Source of the DNA: a bacterium
GTDB taxonomy: Bacteria > Cyanobacteriota > Vampirovibrionia > Gastranaerophilales > Gastranaerophilaceae
NCBI GenBank assembly: GCA_017396695.1
Contig: JAFQLC010000018.1
Location: forward strand, 248,001-312,000
DNA length: 64,000 bases
Reading direction: 5' to 3'
The notes under the pieces are model-generated. The model did no database searches and had not been told where the DNA came from. It saw only the letters and a list, made by a program, of their open reading frames with translations. The position numbers and the translations under genes were made by a program. Positions within the stretch are counted from its first letter, which is position 1, and each line of letters begins with the position of its first letter. Below are positions 9,071 through 17,782 of this stretch, one piece after another.

Positions 9071-10405
9071 ATGGAATTAAAAAATAAGAAAATTTTAATT
9101 TTGGGGTTGTCTGTCACAGGACTTGGCGTGGCTAAGTTTTTATGTGGCAAAGGTGCAGATTGTTTTATTTCTGAATTTGACAAGAAAAAAGAAAATTCGC
9201 AAGAACACAAGGTTATACAAGATTTAGGCGCAAAAATTGAATTTGGTGGGCATTCTCTTGATTTTATTCAAGGAAGTGAATTTGCAATAATTAGCCCTTC
9301 TATTCCTCAAAATGCCCCTGTGCTAAAGCTTATGGCAGAAAACAATGTTGAATATATGTCAGATATCGAGTTTATTTCAAGATATTTGAATGATAATAAA
9401 AAGTTTGCGGTAATAACAGGCACAAATGGTAAAACCACAACCACAATGCTTGTTTCTCACATTTTAAGCGCTAAATTAAAAGCGCCAGTTTGCGGGAACA
9501 TTGGTATTTCTCCGCTTGAGGTTTTGTATAACGACCCTCAAACTGACTGTTTTGTATGCGAAATGAGTTCTTATCAAGCACATTATTCAAACACTTTTGC
9601 TCCGCATATTGCAATTTTTTGCAATTTAACGCCAGACCACATATCTTTCCATGGTTCAGTTAATGAATATTTTGAAGCAAAAGCTAAAATTTTTAGAGCG
9701 CAAACAAAAAATGACTATGCGATTTTGAATGCAGATGATTCGTATTGCGCTAAACTCGGCGAAGAATTAAATTCAAATGTAATTTATTTTTCAACAAGAA
9801 AATCTGCCGATGTTGAACTTAAAGACAATAAAATTTATTTTAAGGGTGAATATATAATTGATGTTTCTGAGCTTCCAATTGTTGGCGAGCATAATGTCCA
9901 AAATGTGATGTCAGCAGTTGCTGCAGCTAAAATTCTAGGCATTGAAAATGAAGTCATAAAAGCACAAATTAAAACATTTAAAGCAGCTCCGCACAGGTGC
10001 GAATTTATTGCAGAAAAAGAAAATGTTAAATTCTATAATGATTCAAAAGCAACAAACCCTGAAGCAACAATCGTTGCACTTCGTGCTTTTCCAAACCAAA
10101 AAGTTGTGCTTATTGCAGGCGGAAGAGATAAAAACACTTCCCTTGATGAATTTTGTGAGGTTGTGAAAGAAAATATAGCGCAAGTTGTTTTAATCGGCGA
10201 GGCAACTGAAAGATTTGAGTCAGAACTTAAAAAATTTGGTTATAATAAAATAGTGTATGCTAAAACATTGAATGAAGCGATTAATATTTCCGCGGATATG
10301 AAACCAGATGTTGTCTTGTTATCGCCTGCGTGTGCTAGTTTCGATATGTTCAAAAGTTTTGAAGACAGAGGAGAAAAGTTCAGAGAATATGTATTATCAA
10401 GGTAA
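9071..10405 (+). CDS. murD: UDP-MurNAc-L-alanine:D-glutamate ligase MurD
   Basis: Adds D-glutamate to UDP-MurNAc-L-Ala in the cytoplasm. The start MELKNKKILILGLSVTGLG at 9071 fits the Rossmann-type N-terminal domain of MurD; an upstream in-frame ATG at 9050 lies inside mraY and is less likely. The P-loop ITGTNGKTTT covers residues 115-124. YNDSKATNPEAT, LIAGGRDKN and the C-terminal LSPACASFDMFKSFEDRG are MurD hallmarks. The length of 444 aa is normal. It overlaps ftsW by 17 bases. Confidence 0.96.
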   Translation: MELKNKKILILGLSVTGLGVAKFLCGKGADCFISEFDKKKENSQEHKVIQDLGAKIEFGGHSLDFIQGSEFAIISPSIPQNAPVLKLMAENNVEYMSDIEFISRYLNDNKKFAVITGTNGKTTTTMLVSHILSAKLKAPVCGNIGISPLEVLYNDPQTDCFVCEMSSYQAHYSNTFAPHIAIFCNLTPDHISFHGSVNEYFEAKAKIFRAQTKNDYAILNADDSYCAKLGEELNSNVIYFSTRKSADVELKDNKIYFKGEYIIDVSELPIVGEHNVQNVMSAVAAAKILGIENEVIKAQIKTFKAAPHRCEFIAEKENVKFYNDSKATNPEATIVALRAFPNQKVVLIAGGRDKNTSLDEFCEVVKENIAQVVLIGEATERFESELKKFGYNKIVYAKTLNEAINISADMKPDVVLLSPACASFDMFKSFEDRGEKFREYVLSR

Positions 10406-11570
10406 CTATCCTAATAATCCAAATAATCTCGATGGTTCGAATTTGTCGAGCGCAAAACCACTTATGAGCCCACCTGACAAATGGCTTTTAATAACAGTTG
10501 TTTTGCTTCTTGTGCTTGGAATTATGGCAGTATTTTCCGCTTCTGCCCCTAAAGCTATTGCAGCAGGTGTTAGCCCGTTGCATTTTGTTGCAAGGCAATT
10601 TATATATTTAGCTATGGGCGTTGCGGGTTGCTGGTTTTTCTCGAAAATTGATTGCAGAAAATTAAAACCTGCTTCCTTATATTTAGCTTGGCTCGTTTTC
10701 TTTTTGCTTGTTTTGGTTGAAGTCAAAGGGCAAACAGTAAATGGTGCAAAAAGGTGGTTAGATTTAGGTTTTATACAATTTCAACCTTCGGAATTTGCAA
10801 AACCTGCGCTTGTTTTATGCTTTGCAACTGCATTCCAGAAAGATAATGTTTTATTCACCGCAAAAAAACTGCCATATTTAATTGTTTTTGTAGCAATTAT
10901 GCTTTTAATTTTTATGCAACCCAACTTGTCTATGTTAATTATTTTATCTATGACAATGATTGCCATGTATTTCTGTGTTGCAGGGCATCTTAAACAAATC
11001 CTTTTATTATTTGCAGCAATGTTGCCTGCGGGTTGGTTATTTTTTATGCAAGAATATCAAAAGCAAAGAATTTTAACTTGGCTTGACCCTTTCCGTGACC
11101 CCCAAGGAGATGGTTATAACATTATTCAATCTTTAATTGCTTTTGCAAGCGGGAAGTTTTTTGGAGCTGGGTTTGGAAATTCAAGACAAAAATTGAGCTG
11201 GCTGCCTGAAGGACACACGGACTTCATTTTTGCAATTATTGCAGAAGAATTTGGCTTTTTGGGTTGCATTTTTGTTATAGGGTTGTTTGCGACATTTGTG
11301 TTTCGTGGTCTTATTATCTCGGCTCGCTCAGATGACACTTATTCAAAATTGCTTGCGCTCGGCATAACTTTTTCAATTGGTTTTCAAGCGCTTATAAATA
11401 TGGGTGTTTCAAGCTCTATGATACCTGCAACAGGCGTGCCTTTGCCGTTCATAAGCTATGGCGGAAGTTCGCTTTTTGTAACTATGTGCATGGTTGGCGT
11501 GTTGTTAAATATTTCAAAAAGAAGAATAGAAAGAATCCCGACAAGGAATTTAATGTATGAAAGAAGATAA
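10389..11570 (+). CDS. ftsW: SEDS peptidoglycan polymerase FtsW
   Basis: Membrane glycosyltransferase of the SEDS family that polymerises septal lipid II. About 393 aa with ten predicted membrane helices. Motifs: VNGAKRWLDLGFIQFQPSEFAKPA, WLDPFRDPQGDGYN, GAGFGNSRQKLSWLPEGHTDFIFA split across the extracytoplasmic loops, and GVPLPFISYGGSSL. A 30-residue Asn/Pro-rich N-terminal tail (MYYQGNYPNNPNNLDG) precedes the first helix. The position between murD and murG supports FtsW rather than RodA. Its partner transpeptidase FtsI is not in the window. Confidence 0.93.
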   Translation: MYYQGNYPNNPNNLDGSNLSSAKPLMSPPDKWLLITVVLLLVLGIMAVFSASAPKAIAAGVSPLHFVARQFIYLAMGVAGCWFFSKIDCRKLKPASLYLAWLVFFLLVLVEVKGQTVNGAKRWLDLGFIQFQPSEFAKPALVLCFATAFQKDNVLFTAKKLPYLIVFVAIMLLIFMQPNLSMLIILSMTMIAMYFCVAGHLKQILLLFAAMLPAGWLFFMQEYQKQRILTWLDPFRDPQGDGYNIIQSLIAFASGKFFGAGFGNSRQKLSWLPEGHTDFIFAIIAEEFGFLGCIFVIGLFATFVFRGLIISARSDDTYSKLLALGITFSIGFQALINMGVSSSMIPATGVPLPFISYGGSSLFVTMCMVGVLLNISKRRIERIPTRNLMYERR

Positions 11571-12651
11571 AACATTTTTTGTTACAGGTGGTGGCACGGG
11601 AGGGCATATATACCCAGCGCTTACACTTGCAAAAAAATTAATGTCAGAAGGCTTCAAGGTTTATTTTGTTGGCAATAAAAAAAATCTTGAATATAAAATT
11701 GCTCTTGAAAATGGATTTAATTTTCTTGATGTGAATGTGAGCTCTATGCCAAGAAAAATTAGCTTTGGTTTTTTATTTTGGGGGCTTCAAACGTTTTTTG
11801 CTTCGATTAAAGCCTTGTTTTATGTTCTAAAATATAGGCCGAGTGCGTCCTTTGCAACAGGTGGATATGTTTGTGCGCCAGTGCTTATAGCTTCAAAACT
11901 CCTTAAAATCCCTTATATGACACATGACTCTGATACATACCCAGGGATTGTCTCAAGAGTTTTTTCAAAATATGCGACTTGCGCTACAATTGCTTTTCCT
12001 GAGGCAAAAAAATATCTAAAATGTAAAAACATTTTACTTACTGGAAACCCAATAAGAGATAATTTTGCAAACGCAAAAAGAGAGGAAGCGCTTGGTGCAC
12101 TTGGGTTAGAGAATAAAAAAACAATATATATTACAGGTGGTTCTCAAGGCGCTAAAACATTGAATGATAGTGCTTTGGTGTTGATTGAAAAGTTAAAAGA
12201 AAACCAAGAAATTCAGTTAATTTTGCAAACTGGCATAAAAAACTATGATGAAATTGCAGAAAAAATTGGTGATTTGCCAAAGAACATTTTAGTTAAACCA
12301 TATTTTGAAGACACATCGCTTCCTTTAGCTTGTGCCGATTTAGTTGTGTCTCGTGGTGGTTCACTTTCAATTTCTGAAATTTTAGCAAGTGCAACACCTT
12401 CAATCATTGTCCCATACCCGCACGCTGCCAAAAACCACCAAGAATTAAATGCAAAAAGTGTTGAAAATATTGGTTGCACAATTGTTTTGGATGATTCAAA
12501 ATGCGCTGAAGCCTTGCCAAATATGGCACTTGAGCTTGTGTGCGATTGTGAAAAACTATCTGCGATGAAAGCAAATATTTTAGAAAATTCAAAACCAAAT
12601 GGCACTCAAGAAATTTTTGAAAAATTGGTGGAGATTGCAGGTGGCAGATAA
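11557..12651 (+). CDS. murG: UDP-GlcNAc:lipid I N-acetylglucosaminyltransferase MurG
   Basis: Peripheral membrane GT-B enzyme that converts lipid I to lipid II. The 364 aa show the N-terminal glycine loop GGGTGGHIYPAL (residues 11-22), a second loop TGGSQGAKTLN and the UDP-GlcNAc-binding C-terminal segment SRGGSLSISEIL, followed by IIVPYPHAAKNHQELNA. It overlaps ftsW by 14 bases and folC by 11 bases, which implies translational coupling. No truncation. Confidence 0.96.
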   Translation: MKEDKTFFVTGGGTGGHIYPALTLAKKLMSEGFKVYFVGNKKNLEYKIALENGFNFLDVNVSSMPRKISFGFLFWGLQTFFASIKALFYVLKYRPSASFATGGYVCAPVLIASKLLKIPYMTHDSDTYPGIVSRVFSKYATCATIAFPEAKKYLKCKNILLTGNPIRDNFANAKREEALGALGLENKKTIYITGGSQGAKTLNDSALVLIEKLKENQEIQLILQTGIKNYDEIAEKIGDLPKNILVKPYFEDTSLPLACADLVVSRGGSLSISEILASATPSIIVPYPHAAKNHQELNAKSVENIGCTIVLDDSKCAEALPNMALELVCDCEKLSAMKANILENSKPNGTQEIFEKLVEIAGGR

Positions 12652-13861
12652 TCTTTTTGCAGAAAATAAGAAGATTATTGACCTTTCGCTTGATAGAATT
12701 GAGCAAGTTTTAGAATATTTTGACAACCCTCAAAATTCTTTTAAAACAATTCACATTGCAGGAACAAATGGCAAAGGTTCAACTGCAAACATTATCAACT
12801 CAGTTCTTTTAAATGTTCCAGAGTGCAAAAAAGTTGGTTTATACACAAGTCCGCATCTTTTTTCTTATTTTGAGCGCATTAAAATAAATAATAAAAATAT
12901 AGCTGAGGATGATTTTCTTAAATTAAAAAAAGAGGTTGAAAGTGTATCTGGCGAGCTTAAAATTGAGCTTACAGAATTTGAAATTTTAACTGCGATATGC
13001 TTTTTATATTTTGCACGTAAGCAAGTTGATGTTGCAATAATTGAAGTTGGGCTCGGCGGAAGATTTGATGCAACAAATGTGCTTGATAAGCCCCTGTGCT
13101 CTGTTATTGCTTCAATTTCTCTTGACCATACAGAAAAATTAGGGAACACAATAGAGTGTGTTGCATACGAAAAAGCAGGAATTATAAAAGCCGATGTGCC
13201 AGCTGTCGCTGCTTCTTCAAACAAAGGCTACGCAACAATTTCAAATGTAGCATCAGATGTTGGGGCGAAGATTTATGATGCAAGAGAAGATATTGAAATT
13301 ACAAAAGAAAACGGTAAAAATTTTGCAATTGTTGGTGGCAAGCCGTATGAATTTGGGCTCGAGGGAAGTTTCCAAGCACAAAATTTAGCACTTGCGCTTG
13401 GGGCTCTTGAATTTGTGCCTTTTGAAATTTCGCAGAGTGCTCTTCAAGAAGGTATAAAAAACGTTAAATGGAGATTCAGGGCACAATTTGTGCGTGAGAA
13501 AAATTTGCTTATTGATGGTTGTCATAATCCAGATGGCGCAAGGGTTTTAAGAGAATATTTAGACAAAAATTTTCCAGAATATAACGTGAGATTTATTTGG
13601 GGTTCTTTGAAGCATAAAGATTATAATTCTGTTTTAGAGAATTTAGTGCGAGCAGAAGACGAAGTTTACTTATATGAATTTGACTACCCGAATGCGCTTA
13701 AATACAAAGATTTAGACGAAAATTATCGCACTCGCTTTAAAGTTACAGAAAACCCATTTGATATAATAAATAAACCAGAAAAAGGTAAATTAACTGTTAT
13801 TTGCGGGTCTTTGTATATGCTCGGGGATTTATTTAAGGAATGCGAGATAGAAGGTTTGTAA
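12641..13861 (+). CDS. folC: Bifunctional folylpolyglutamate/dihydrofolate synthase
   Basis: Mur-ligase-like enzyme that glutamylates dihydropteroate or folates. The P-loop IAGTNGKGSTAN covers residues 39-50 and is followed by YTSPHLFSYFERI, EVGLGGRFDATN, SLDHTEKLG and a C-terminal IDGCHNPDGA, all FolC signatures. GTG at 12641 is taken as start because a GGTGGAG Shine-Dalgarno lies about 8 bases upstream and the N-terminus then has family length; an ATG at 12599 inside murG would add 14 unusual residues. Its presence at the end of a murein operon is an unusual arrangement. The 3' end overlaps convergent rnpA by 29 bases. Confidence 0.92.
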   Translation: MADNLFAENKKIIDLSLDRIEQVLEYFDNPQNSFKTIHIAGTNGKGSTANIINSVLLNVPECKKVGLYTSPHLFSYFERIKINNKNIAEDDFLKLKKEVESVSGELKIELTEFEILTAICFLYFARKQVDVAIIEVGLGGRFDATNVLDKPLCSVIASISLDHTEKLGNTIECVAYEKAGIIKADVPAVAASSNKGYATISNVASDVGAKIYDAREDIEITKENGKNFAIVGGKPYEFGLEGSFQAQNLALALGALEFVPFEISQSALQEGIKNVKWRFRAQFVREKNLLIDGCHNPDGARVLREYLDKNFPEYNVRFIWGSLKHKDYNSVLENLVRAEDEVYLYEFDYPNALKYKDLDENYRTRFKVTENPFDIINKPEKGKLTVICGSLYMLGDLFKECEIEGL

Positions 13862-14195
13862 TTTCTTCTTTAATATCCTCATAAGTAGCTTCTATTCCAT
13901 TTATGTTTCCAACAAGCACAAGGCTCATGTATTTATTTAATTTATTTTTTGCATCTGCATCGTTTAGGAGGATTAATCTAAAATTTTCTCTCATAAGCCT
14001 TTTAAGGCGATTTCTTTTTACGGCACGTTTATGGGTTTTGGTGCTTACCACAAAACCGATTTTAATTTCATTTTCTTCTGTTTGAGCGGGTTTTCCAAGA
14101 TATGCTCTAAAAAATTTACAGTCAAAAATCTGCCTTTGGTTATATGTTCCTACAAAGGCAGAATGTTGTTTAAGTCTGTTCTCAGTTTTAAGCAC
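13833..14195 (-). CDS. rnpA: Ribonuclease P protein component
   Basis: Basic protein subunit of RNase P, which matures tRNA 5' ends. It carries [12 protein letters not shown] at the N-terminus and the RNR signature [16 protein letters not shown] in the second half. A GTG at 14193-14195 gives 120 aa starting at the canonical LKTENRL and overlaps rpmH by 8 bases. An alternative start at 14237 would add 14 residues and overlap rpmH by 50 bases, as occurs in some bacteria. Co-transcribed with rpmH. Confidence 0.9.
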   Translation of the reverse strand: MLKTENRLKQHSAFVGTYNQRQIFDCKFFRAYLGKPAQTEENEIKIGFVVSTKTHKRAVKRNRLKRLMRENFRLILLNDADAKNKLNKYMSLVLVGNINGIEATYEDIKEEITNLLSRIP

Positions 14196-14340
14196 GAGCT
14201 TTAGCTGTGATTGCAACTTGGTGACGTCCTTTAGCACGACGTCTGTTTATAGTTTCTCTTCCAGCAGCTGTTGCCATTCTTGCTCTGAAACCGCTTACAT
14301 TTTGTCTTTTTCTTTTAGTACCTTCGAGTGTGCGACGCAT
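14188..14340 (-). CDS. rpmH: 50S ribosomal protein L34
   Basis: The product is 50 aa: [18 protein letters not shown] followed by [20 protein letters not shown] and a short tail, which matches L34 throughout. The ATG at 14338-14340 is preceded on the minus strand by AAGGAG (14346-14351) five bases away. It is transcribed with rnpA as in nearly all bacteria, but dnaA and yidC, often nearby, are absent; instead folC is convergent on one side and proC divergent on the other. Confidence 0.97.
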   Translation of the reverse strand: MRRTLEGTKRKRQNVSGFRARMATAAGRETINRRRAKGRHQVAITAKARA

Positions 14341-14379
14341 AATCTCTCCTTGACTTTCATTTTCTATTTGTTAACAATA

Positions 14380-14408
14380 ATAATAGTTTAGACAAAGTGA
14401 GGTGTCAA
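14380..14408 (-). promoter_or_regulatory. Sigma-70 promoter of rpmH-rnpA
   Basis: Read on the minus strand, a perfect -35 TTGACA (14403-14408) is separated by 17 bases from TATTAT (14380-14385), one mismatch from TATAAT. It lies about 40 bases upstream of the rpmH start. The -35 box falls in the leader of the divergent proC gene, between its GAGGTG ribosome-binding site and its ATG. Confidence 0.75.
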
Positions 14409-14411
14409 CTG

Positions 14412-15218
14412 ATGGGTAATGAAAATAACAATTTAGGTTTTATCGGAGCAGGTAAAATGGCAAATGCCATTATGAAAGGAATTATCGGAAGTAATTTTTT
14501 GCCTGTTGATTCAATCTATATTTACGATAAAAACCAAGACACCTTGAAATTCACCTCAAAAAACCTCAAAGTTCAAGCTGTTGAAACACTGGATGAATTG
14601 CTTGAAAAATGCCCAACAATTATGATTGCAACCAAACCTTTTGTTATAAACGAAATTCTAGAAGCTATACATGACAAAATTAGAAATCATTTAATTATTT
14701 CAATTCTTGCAGGCGTTTCAACTGAAAAAATTGAGGCAAAATTAGGAAAAACAAGAATAATTAGAGTCATGCCAAACACTCCTGCTCTTGTGCAAGAAGG
14801 CATGTCTGCTGTTTGCAAAGGCAAATATGCGTTCGATAACGATGCAGAGTTTGTATTAAATATGTTCTCTAAGCTTGGCCGTGCAATTCAAACAGATGAA
14901 AAATATATTGATTTAATTACTGCAATATCAGGCTCTGGCCCTGCATTTTATTATTATATTATTGATAAAATTGCGCGCGCAGGTGCTAAACTTGGGCTTG
15001 AATATGAAACTTCTTTAGAGCTTGCAGCACAAACTGCACTCGGAAGCGCTAAAATGATACTTGAAACACCAGAAACAGTTGAAGAATTAATTAGAAATGT
15101 GACAACCCCTGGAGGTTGTACAGAAGTTGGAAACAACATTTTATCAAATTCTAAAACAGAAGAAGTGCTGTTTAAAACAATTAAAAGAACTATGGAAAAA
15201 GCAAAAAGCTTGGGCTAA
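14412..15218 (+). CDS. proC: Pyrroline-5-carboxylate reductase
   Basis: NADPH-dependent last step of proline synthesis. 268 aa with the N-terminal Rossmann motif LGFIGAGKMANAI (residues about 8-20), VMPNTPALVQEG, ISGSGPAFYYY and the C-terminal VTTPGGCTEVG that forms the substrate site. The start at 14412 is supported by GAGGTG (14399-14404) at 7 bases spacing; an upstream in-frame ATG at 14397 precedes this site and is unlikely. The 3' end overlaps the convergent neighbour by 4 bases. Confidence 0.95.
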   Translation: MGNENNNLGFIGAGKMANAIMKGIIGSNFLPVDSIYIYDKNQDTLKFTSKNLKVQAVETLDELLEKCPTIMIATKPFVINEILEAIHDKIRNHLIISILAGVSTEKIEAKLGKTRIIRVMPNTPALVQEGMSAVCKGKYAFDNDAEFVLNMFSKLGRAIQTDEKYIDLITAISGSGPAFYYYIIDKIARAGAKLGLEYETSLELAAQTALGSAKMILETPETVEELIRNVTTPGGCTEVGNNILSNSKTEEVLFKTIKRTMEKAKSLG

Positions 15219-15838
15219 TTGAGTTTATTTTCAAGTTGCAGAATATCAAGTTCTTTGAACTTGCCAATTTTTTTATAATTGGCACCATTTGATATTTTCT
15301 GCGCCATAATTGCCCCTAAAATCCCTTCTAAATTTGAAGCTGGAAGCATATTATCTGGCAAATTGAAACCATATTTTATTTTAAGTGATGTTTGTATATC
15401 TTTGCAATCAAGAGAATTCCTTTCAGGATAATTTGGTGTAAGCGTAAGAGATTGTCTTAATTGAAAATTGAAATATCTGAAAATGCAGTTTCCTTCAAGG
15501 AACATATTGTGGAAAAATCTTGTGCTGCGAGGAGTTAAGCGGTTTGTCCAATTATTTGCGTTCACCTCGAAATGATTTGATAATTCTTTATAACTTTTTG
15601 CAGACATTCTCCATTTGCCGTCAAGCAAGGAATTATCTTGCGCAAGAGAAACTGCAATAACTGAATTTTCAATAGAATTAAAATTTTTGAAGAAGAATTC
15701 AATGTCTTCATCAGAGTATAACTTATCAAGTAAAATTATTTCGTAATTGTTGTTAATAACTGCAACTCCAGAATCATAGTTTTGATTTGGCGCAAGAGAT
15801 AATCCAATAAAAAATTGTTTTTGGGATACGTTTTCCAT
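15215..15838 (-). CDS. Hypothetical protein, possible RNase H-fold (DUF429-like)
   Basis: 207 aa, not firmly recognised. The N-terminus FIGLSLAPNQNYDSGVAVINNN has the pattern of an RNase H-like fold first strand pair (G-x-x-x-A/D ... G-x-A), followed by an acidic DEDIEFFF segment and VIAVSLAQDN, then an Arg-rich central portion (RLTPRSTRFF), which resembles DUF429-type predicted nucleases. Ending LEGILGAIMAQKI also fits the helix seen there. This is inference from pattern only. Monocistronic, between convergent proC and a divergent small membrane protein gene. Confidence 0.5.
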   Translation of the reverse strand: MENVSQKQFFIGLSLAPNQNYDSGVAVINNNYEIILLDKLYSDEDIEFFFKNFNSIENSVIAVSLAQDNSLLDGKWRMSAKSYKELSNHFEVNANNWTNRLTPRSTRFFHNMFLEGNCIFRYFNFQLRQSLTLTPNYPERNSLDCKDIQTSLKIKYGFNLPDNMLPASNLEGILGAIMAQKISNGANYKKIGKFKELDILQLENKLN

Positions 15839-15883
15839 ATTTTTTAAGTATAATTGTTTAGTATTAACTAATCAAGTAAAACG

Positions 15884-16147
15884 ATGGACAAAGAACAAAA
15901 AAAATTTATTTCAGGAACTTTCTTTTTTCTTTTGGGTTGTGCATTTGTGAGCATTATTCCAATTGTTTTCAGATGGCTTGATTTGTATTATTTTTTGTCT
16001 ATTTCCCAATATAAAAATCTTGCGATATTCTTTGCTATGATTGGGCTATACACATTTCTTACAAGCGACGGTGATTATAGAAAGCAAGTTCTTGTTTGCT
16101 TGATTGGGATATTTGTTGTATTTTTCTGCAAACTTTTTTATATGTAA
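15884..16147 (+). CDS. Small membrane protein, three predicted helices
   Basis: 87 aa, no family recognised. Hydrophobic segments lie at residues about 10-29 (FFFLLGCAFVSIIPIVF), 45-59 (NLAIFFAMIGLYTFL) and 67-85 (QVLVCLIGIFVVFFCKLF), separated by short charged loops, so it is probably an inner-membrane protein with its N-terminus (MDKEQKKF) in the cytoplasm. It stands alone between the divergent DUF429-like gene and rpsU. Function unknown. Confidence 0.6.
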   Translation: MDKEQKKFISGTFFFLLGCAFVSIIPIVFRWLDLYYFLSISQYKNLAIFFAMIGLYTFLTSDGDYRKQVLVCLIGIFVVFFCKLFYM

Positions 16148-16168
16148 CACCCCAAACCTTTACATGTA

Positions 16169-16197
16169 TTGATTTTTAGTATTGTGCATGCTATAAA
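16169..16197 (+). promoter_or_regulatory. Promoter of rpsU
   Basis: TTGATT (16169-16174), 17 bases, then an extended -10 TGCTATAAA (16189-16197). It is followed by a 40-base leader and the strong ribosome-binding site of rpsU. It is one of the best sigma-70-like promoters in the window. Confidence 0.65.
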
Positions 16198-16240
16198 AAC
16201 AATATAGTTACATTAAAAATTGCCTAAGGAGGTGAAAAAC

Positions 16241-16414
16241 ATGCCAGAAGTTAGAGTTCGTGAAAATGAAAGCATTGAAAGCGCCCTTAAACGTTTTAAG
16301 AAAAAAATCCAAAAGGCAGGAATTTTATCAGAAATTAAACGTAGAGAAACTTACGAAAAACCTTCAGTAAAAAGAAAACGTAAATCTGAAGCAGCTAGAA
16401 AAAGAAAAGTTTAG
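16241..16414 (+). CDS. rpsU: 30S ribosomal protein S21
   Basis: 57 aa: [19 protein letters not shown] then a basic helical tail ending [14 protein letters not shown], matching bacterial S21. The ATG at 16241 is preceded by AAGGAGGTG (16226-16234), an almost complete anti-16S match at ideal spacing, so an upstream in-frame ATG at 16220 is rejected. A hairpin follows directly at 16423, between rpsU and yajQ. Confidence 0.96.
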   Translation: MPEVRVRENESIESALKRFKKKIQKAGILSEIKRRETYEKPSVKRKRKSEAARKRKV

Positions 16415-16422
16415 TTTTAAAT

Positions 16423-16445
16423 AAGAGGGGTTCAAACCCCTCTTT
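16423..16445 (+). terminator. Hairpin between rpsU and yajQ
   Basis: A perfect 10-bp stem AAGAGGGGTT / AACCCCTCTT (16423-16432 and 16435-16444) with a very tight loop and only three T residues after it. It may be a weak terminator or a processing/attenuation hairpin giving excess rpsU mRNA; the yajQ ribosome-binding site (GGAGGAT, 16452-16458) begins 8 bases later. Confidence 0.55.
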
Positions 16446-16460
16446 AACTATGGAGGATAT

Positions 16461-16961
16461 ATGGCAAAAGATTGTAGTTTTGATGTTGTGTCTGAATTTG
16501 ATAGACAAGAATTATTGAACGCAGTTGACCAAGTTAAAAGAGAGTTAACTAGCAGATTTGACTTAAAAAACACAAATTCAGAAATTAATCTTGAAGGTGA
16601 TAAACAAATCACAATCACAACTTCTGATGATATGAAATTAAGAAATATCATTGATATTTTGCAATCTAAAATGGTAAAACGTGGTTTGAGTATTAAAATT
16701 CTTGACCCAAAACCAGTTGAAAGTGCTTTAGGTGGCAATGTTCGCCAAGTTTTTGAACTCAAAAAAGGTCTTACTCAAGAGCTCGCAAAAAAAGTTGTTT
16801 CAATAATTAAAGACTCAAAAGAAAAAGTTCAATCTTCAATTCAAGGCGATAGCGTTCGTGTTTCAGGGAAAGACAAAGACACTCTTCAAGCTATAATTAA
16901 ACTTTTAAGAGAAAAAGAAGATGTCTTAAATATTCCTTTGCAATTTACTAATTACAGATAA
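16461..16961 (+). CDS. yajQ: YajQ family nucleotide-binding protein
   Basis: 166 aa matching the UPF0234/YajQ family: it opens with KDCSFDVVSEFDRQELLNAV, contains RFDLKNTNSEI and has the duplicated ferredoxin-like halves with KIIKDSK-type motif (VSIIKDSKEKVQSSIQGDSVRV) and the C-terminal LPLQFTNYR-like end (IPLQFTNYR). Some YajQ proteins bind cyclic di-GMP or nucleic acid; the role here is not determined. GGAGGAT sits 3 bases before ATG. nadK starts 3 bases after its stop. Confidence 0.93.
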   Translation: MAKDCSFDVVSEFDRQELLNAVDQVKRELTSRFDLKNTNSEINLEGDKQITITTSDDMKLRNIIDILQSKMVKRGLSIKILDPKPVESALGGNVRQVFELKKGLTQELAKKVVSIIKDSKEKVQSSIQGDSVRVSGKDKDTLQAIIKLLREKEDVLNIPLQFTNYR

Positions 16962-16963
16962 TT

Positions 16964-17782
16964 ATGAGTATTAATCTAGAAAAAACTTTAGTTGTTTATA
17001 ACTCTGAAATTGAAGGAGCAAGAGACTTCGCTGTTTTGGTTGCTGAAAAGTTGCAAAATTCTTCTCTTGTTTCGATTTCAGATATAGATAAATCTCAAAA
17101 ACCAACTCTGGTTGTGGTAATTGGAGGAGACGGCAGTTATTTAAGATGTGCTAGAGAATTTTCTGATGATGAAGTTCCAATTTTTGGTTTTAATATGGGG
17201 CATTTGGGTTTTCTAGTTCAAGCAAAACCAGATGAGTTAACTTGCGCTACTGAGCAGATTTTGGGTGGCAAATTTAAAATCGAAAACAGAATGATGCTTG
17301 AAACCGTGGTGAATGGCAAAAAATATCTTGCGCTGAATGATTTTGTTGTGAAAGGCAAAACATTTTCAAGAACTTCTGTTTATGAACTTTATATCAACGA
17401 TAATTTTGTTTCTCGCTACCTTGCAGACGGTCTTATAATAAGCACACCAACTGGTTCAACTGCCTACACTTTATCTGCTGGCGGTCCTGTAATTAGCCCA
17501 GCCTTGCCTTCAATTGCAATAGTTCCAATTTGCCCACACACTCTAAATGCGCGTCCTATTGTGGTTGGTGCTGATGAGAAAATTAGAATAAAATGTGCTG
17601 ATTGCAATACTGCTGAATATAAACTTACAGCAGACGGGCAAGAAGAAGTTACGGCAAGCTCTGAAATTGAAATTTCAAGAAGCAAAACAAATGCTAAAAT
17701 ACTTTTGCTTTCAGAGGGCGAAAATAATTTTTATACAATTTTGAGAGAAAAATTTGGCTGGGGAGTTGCGCCAAAAAAATGA
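16964..17782 (+). CDS. nadK: NAD kinase
   Basis: Phosphorylates NAD to NADP. 272 aa with the GGDG motif in VVIGGDGSYLR (residues about 52-62), GFNMGHLGFL, the Asn-Asp pair in ALNDFVV and the glycine-rich STPTGSTAYTLSAGGPVI, plus PICPHTLNARPIV. These residues form the ATP/NAD site in all NadK proteins. It overlaps recN by 4 bases, a gene pair (nadK-recN) conserved in many bacteria. Confidence 0.95.
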   Translation: MSINLEKTLVVYNSEIEGARDFAVLVAEKLQNSSLVSISDIDKSQKPTLVVVIGGDGSYLRCAREFSDDEVPIFGFNMGHLGFLVQAKPDELTCATEQILGGKFKIENRMMLETVVNGKKYLALNDFVVKGKTFSRTSVYELYINDNFVSRYLADGLIISTPTGSTAYTLSAGGPVISPALPSIAIVPICPHTLNARPIVVGADEKIRIKCADCNTAEYKLTADGQEEVTASSEIEISRSKTNAKILLLSEGENNFYTILREKFGWGVAPKK

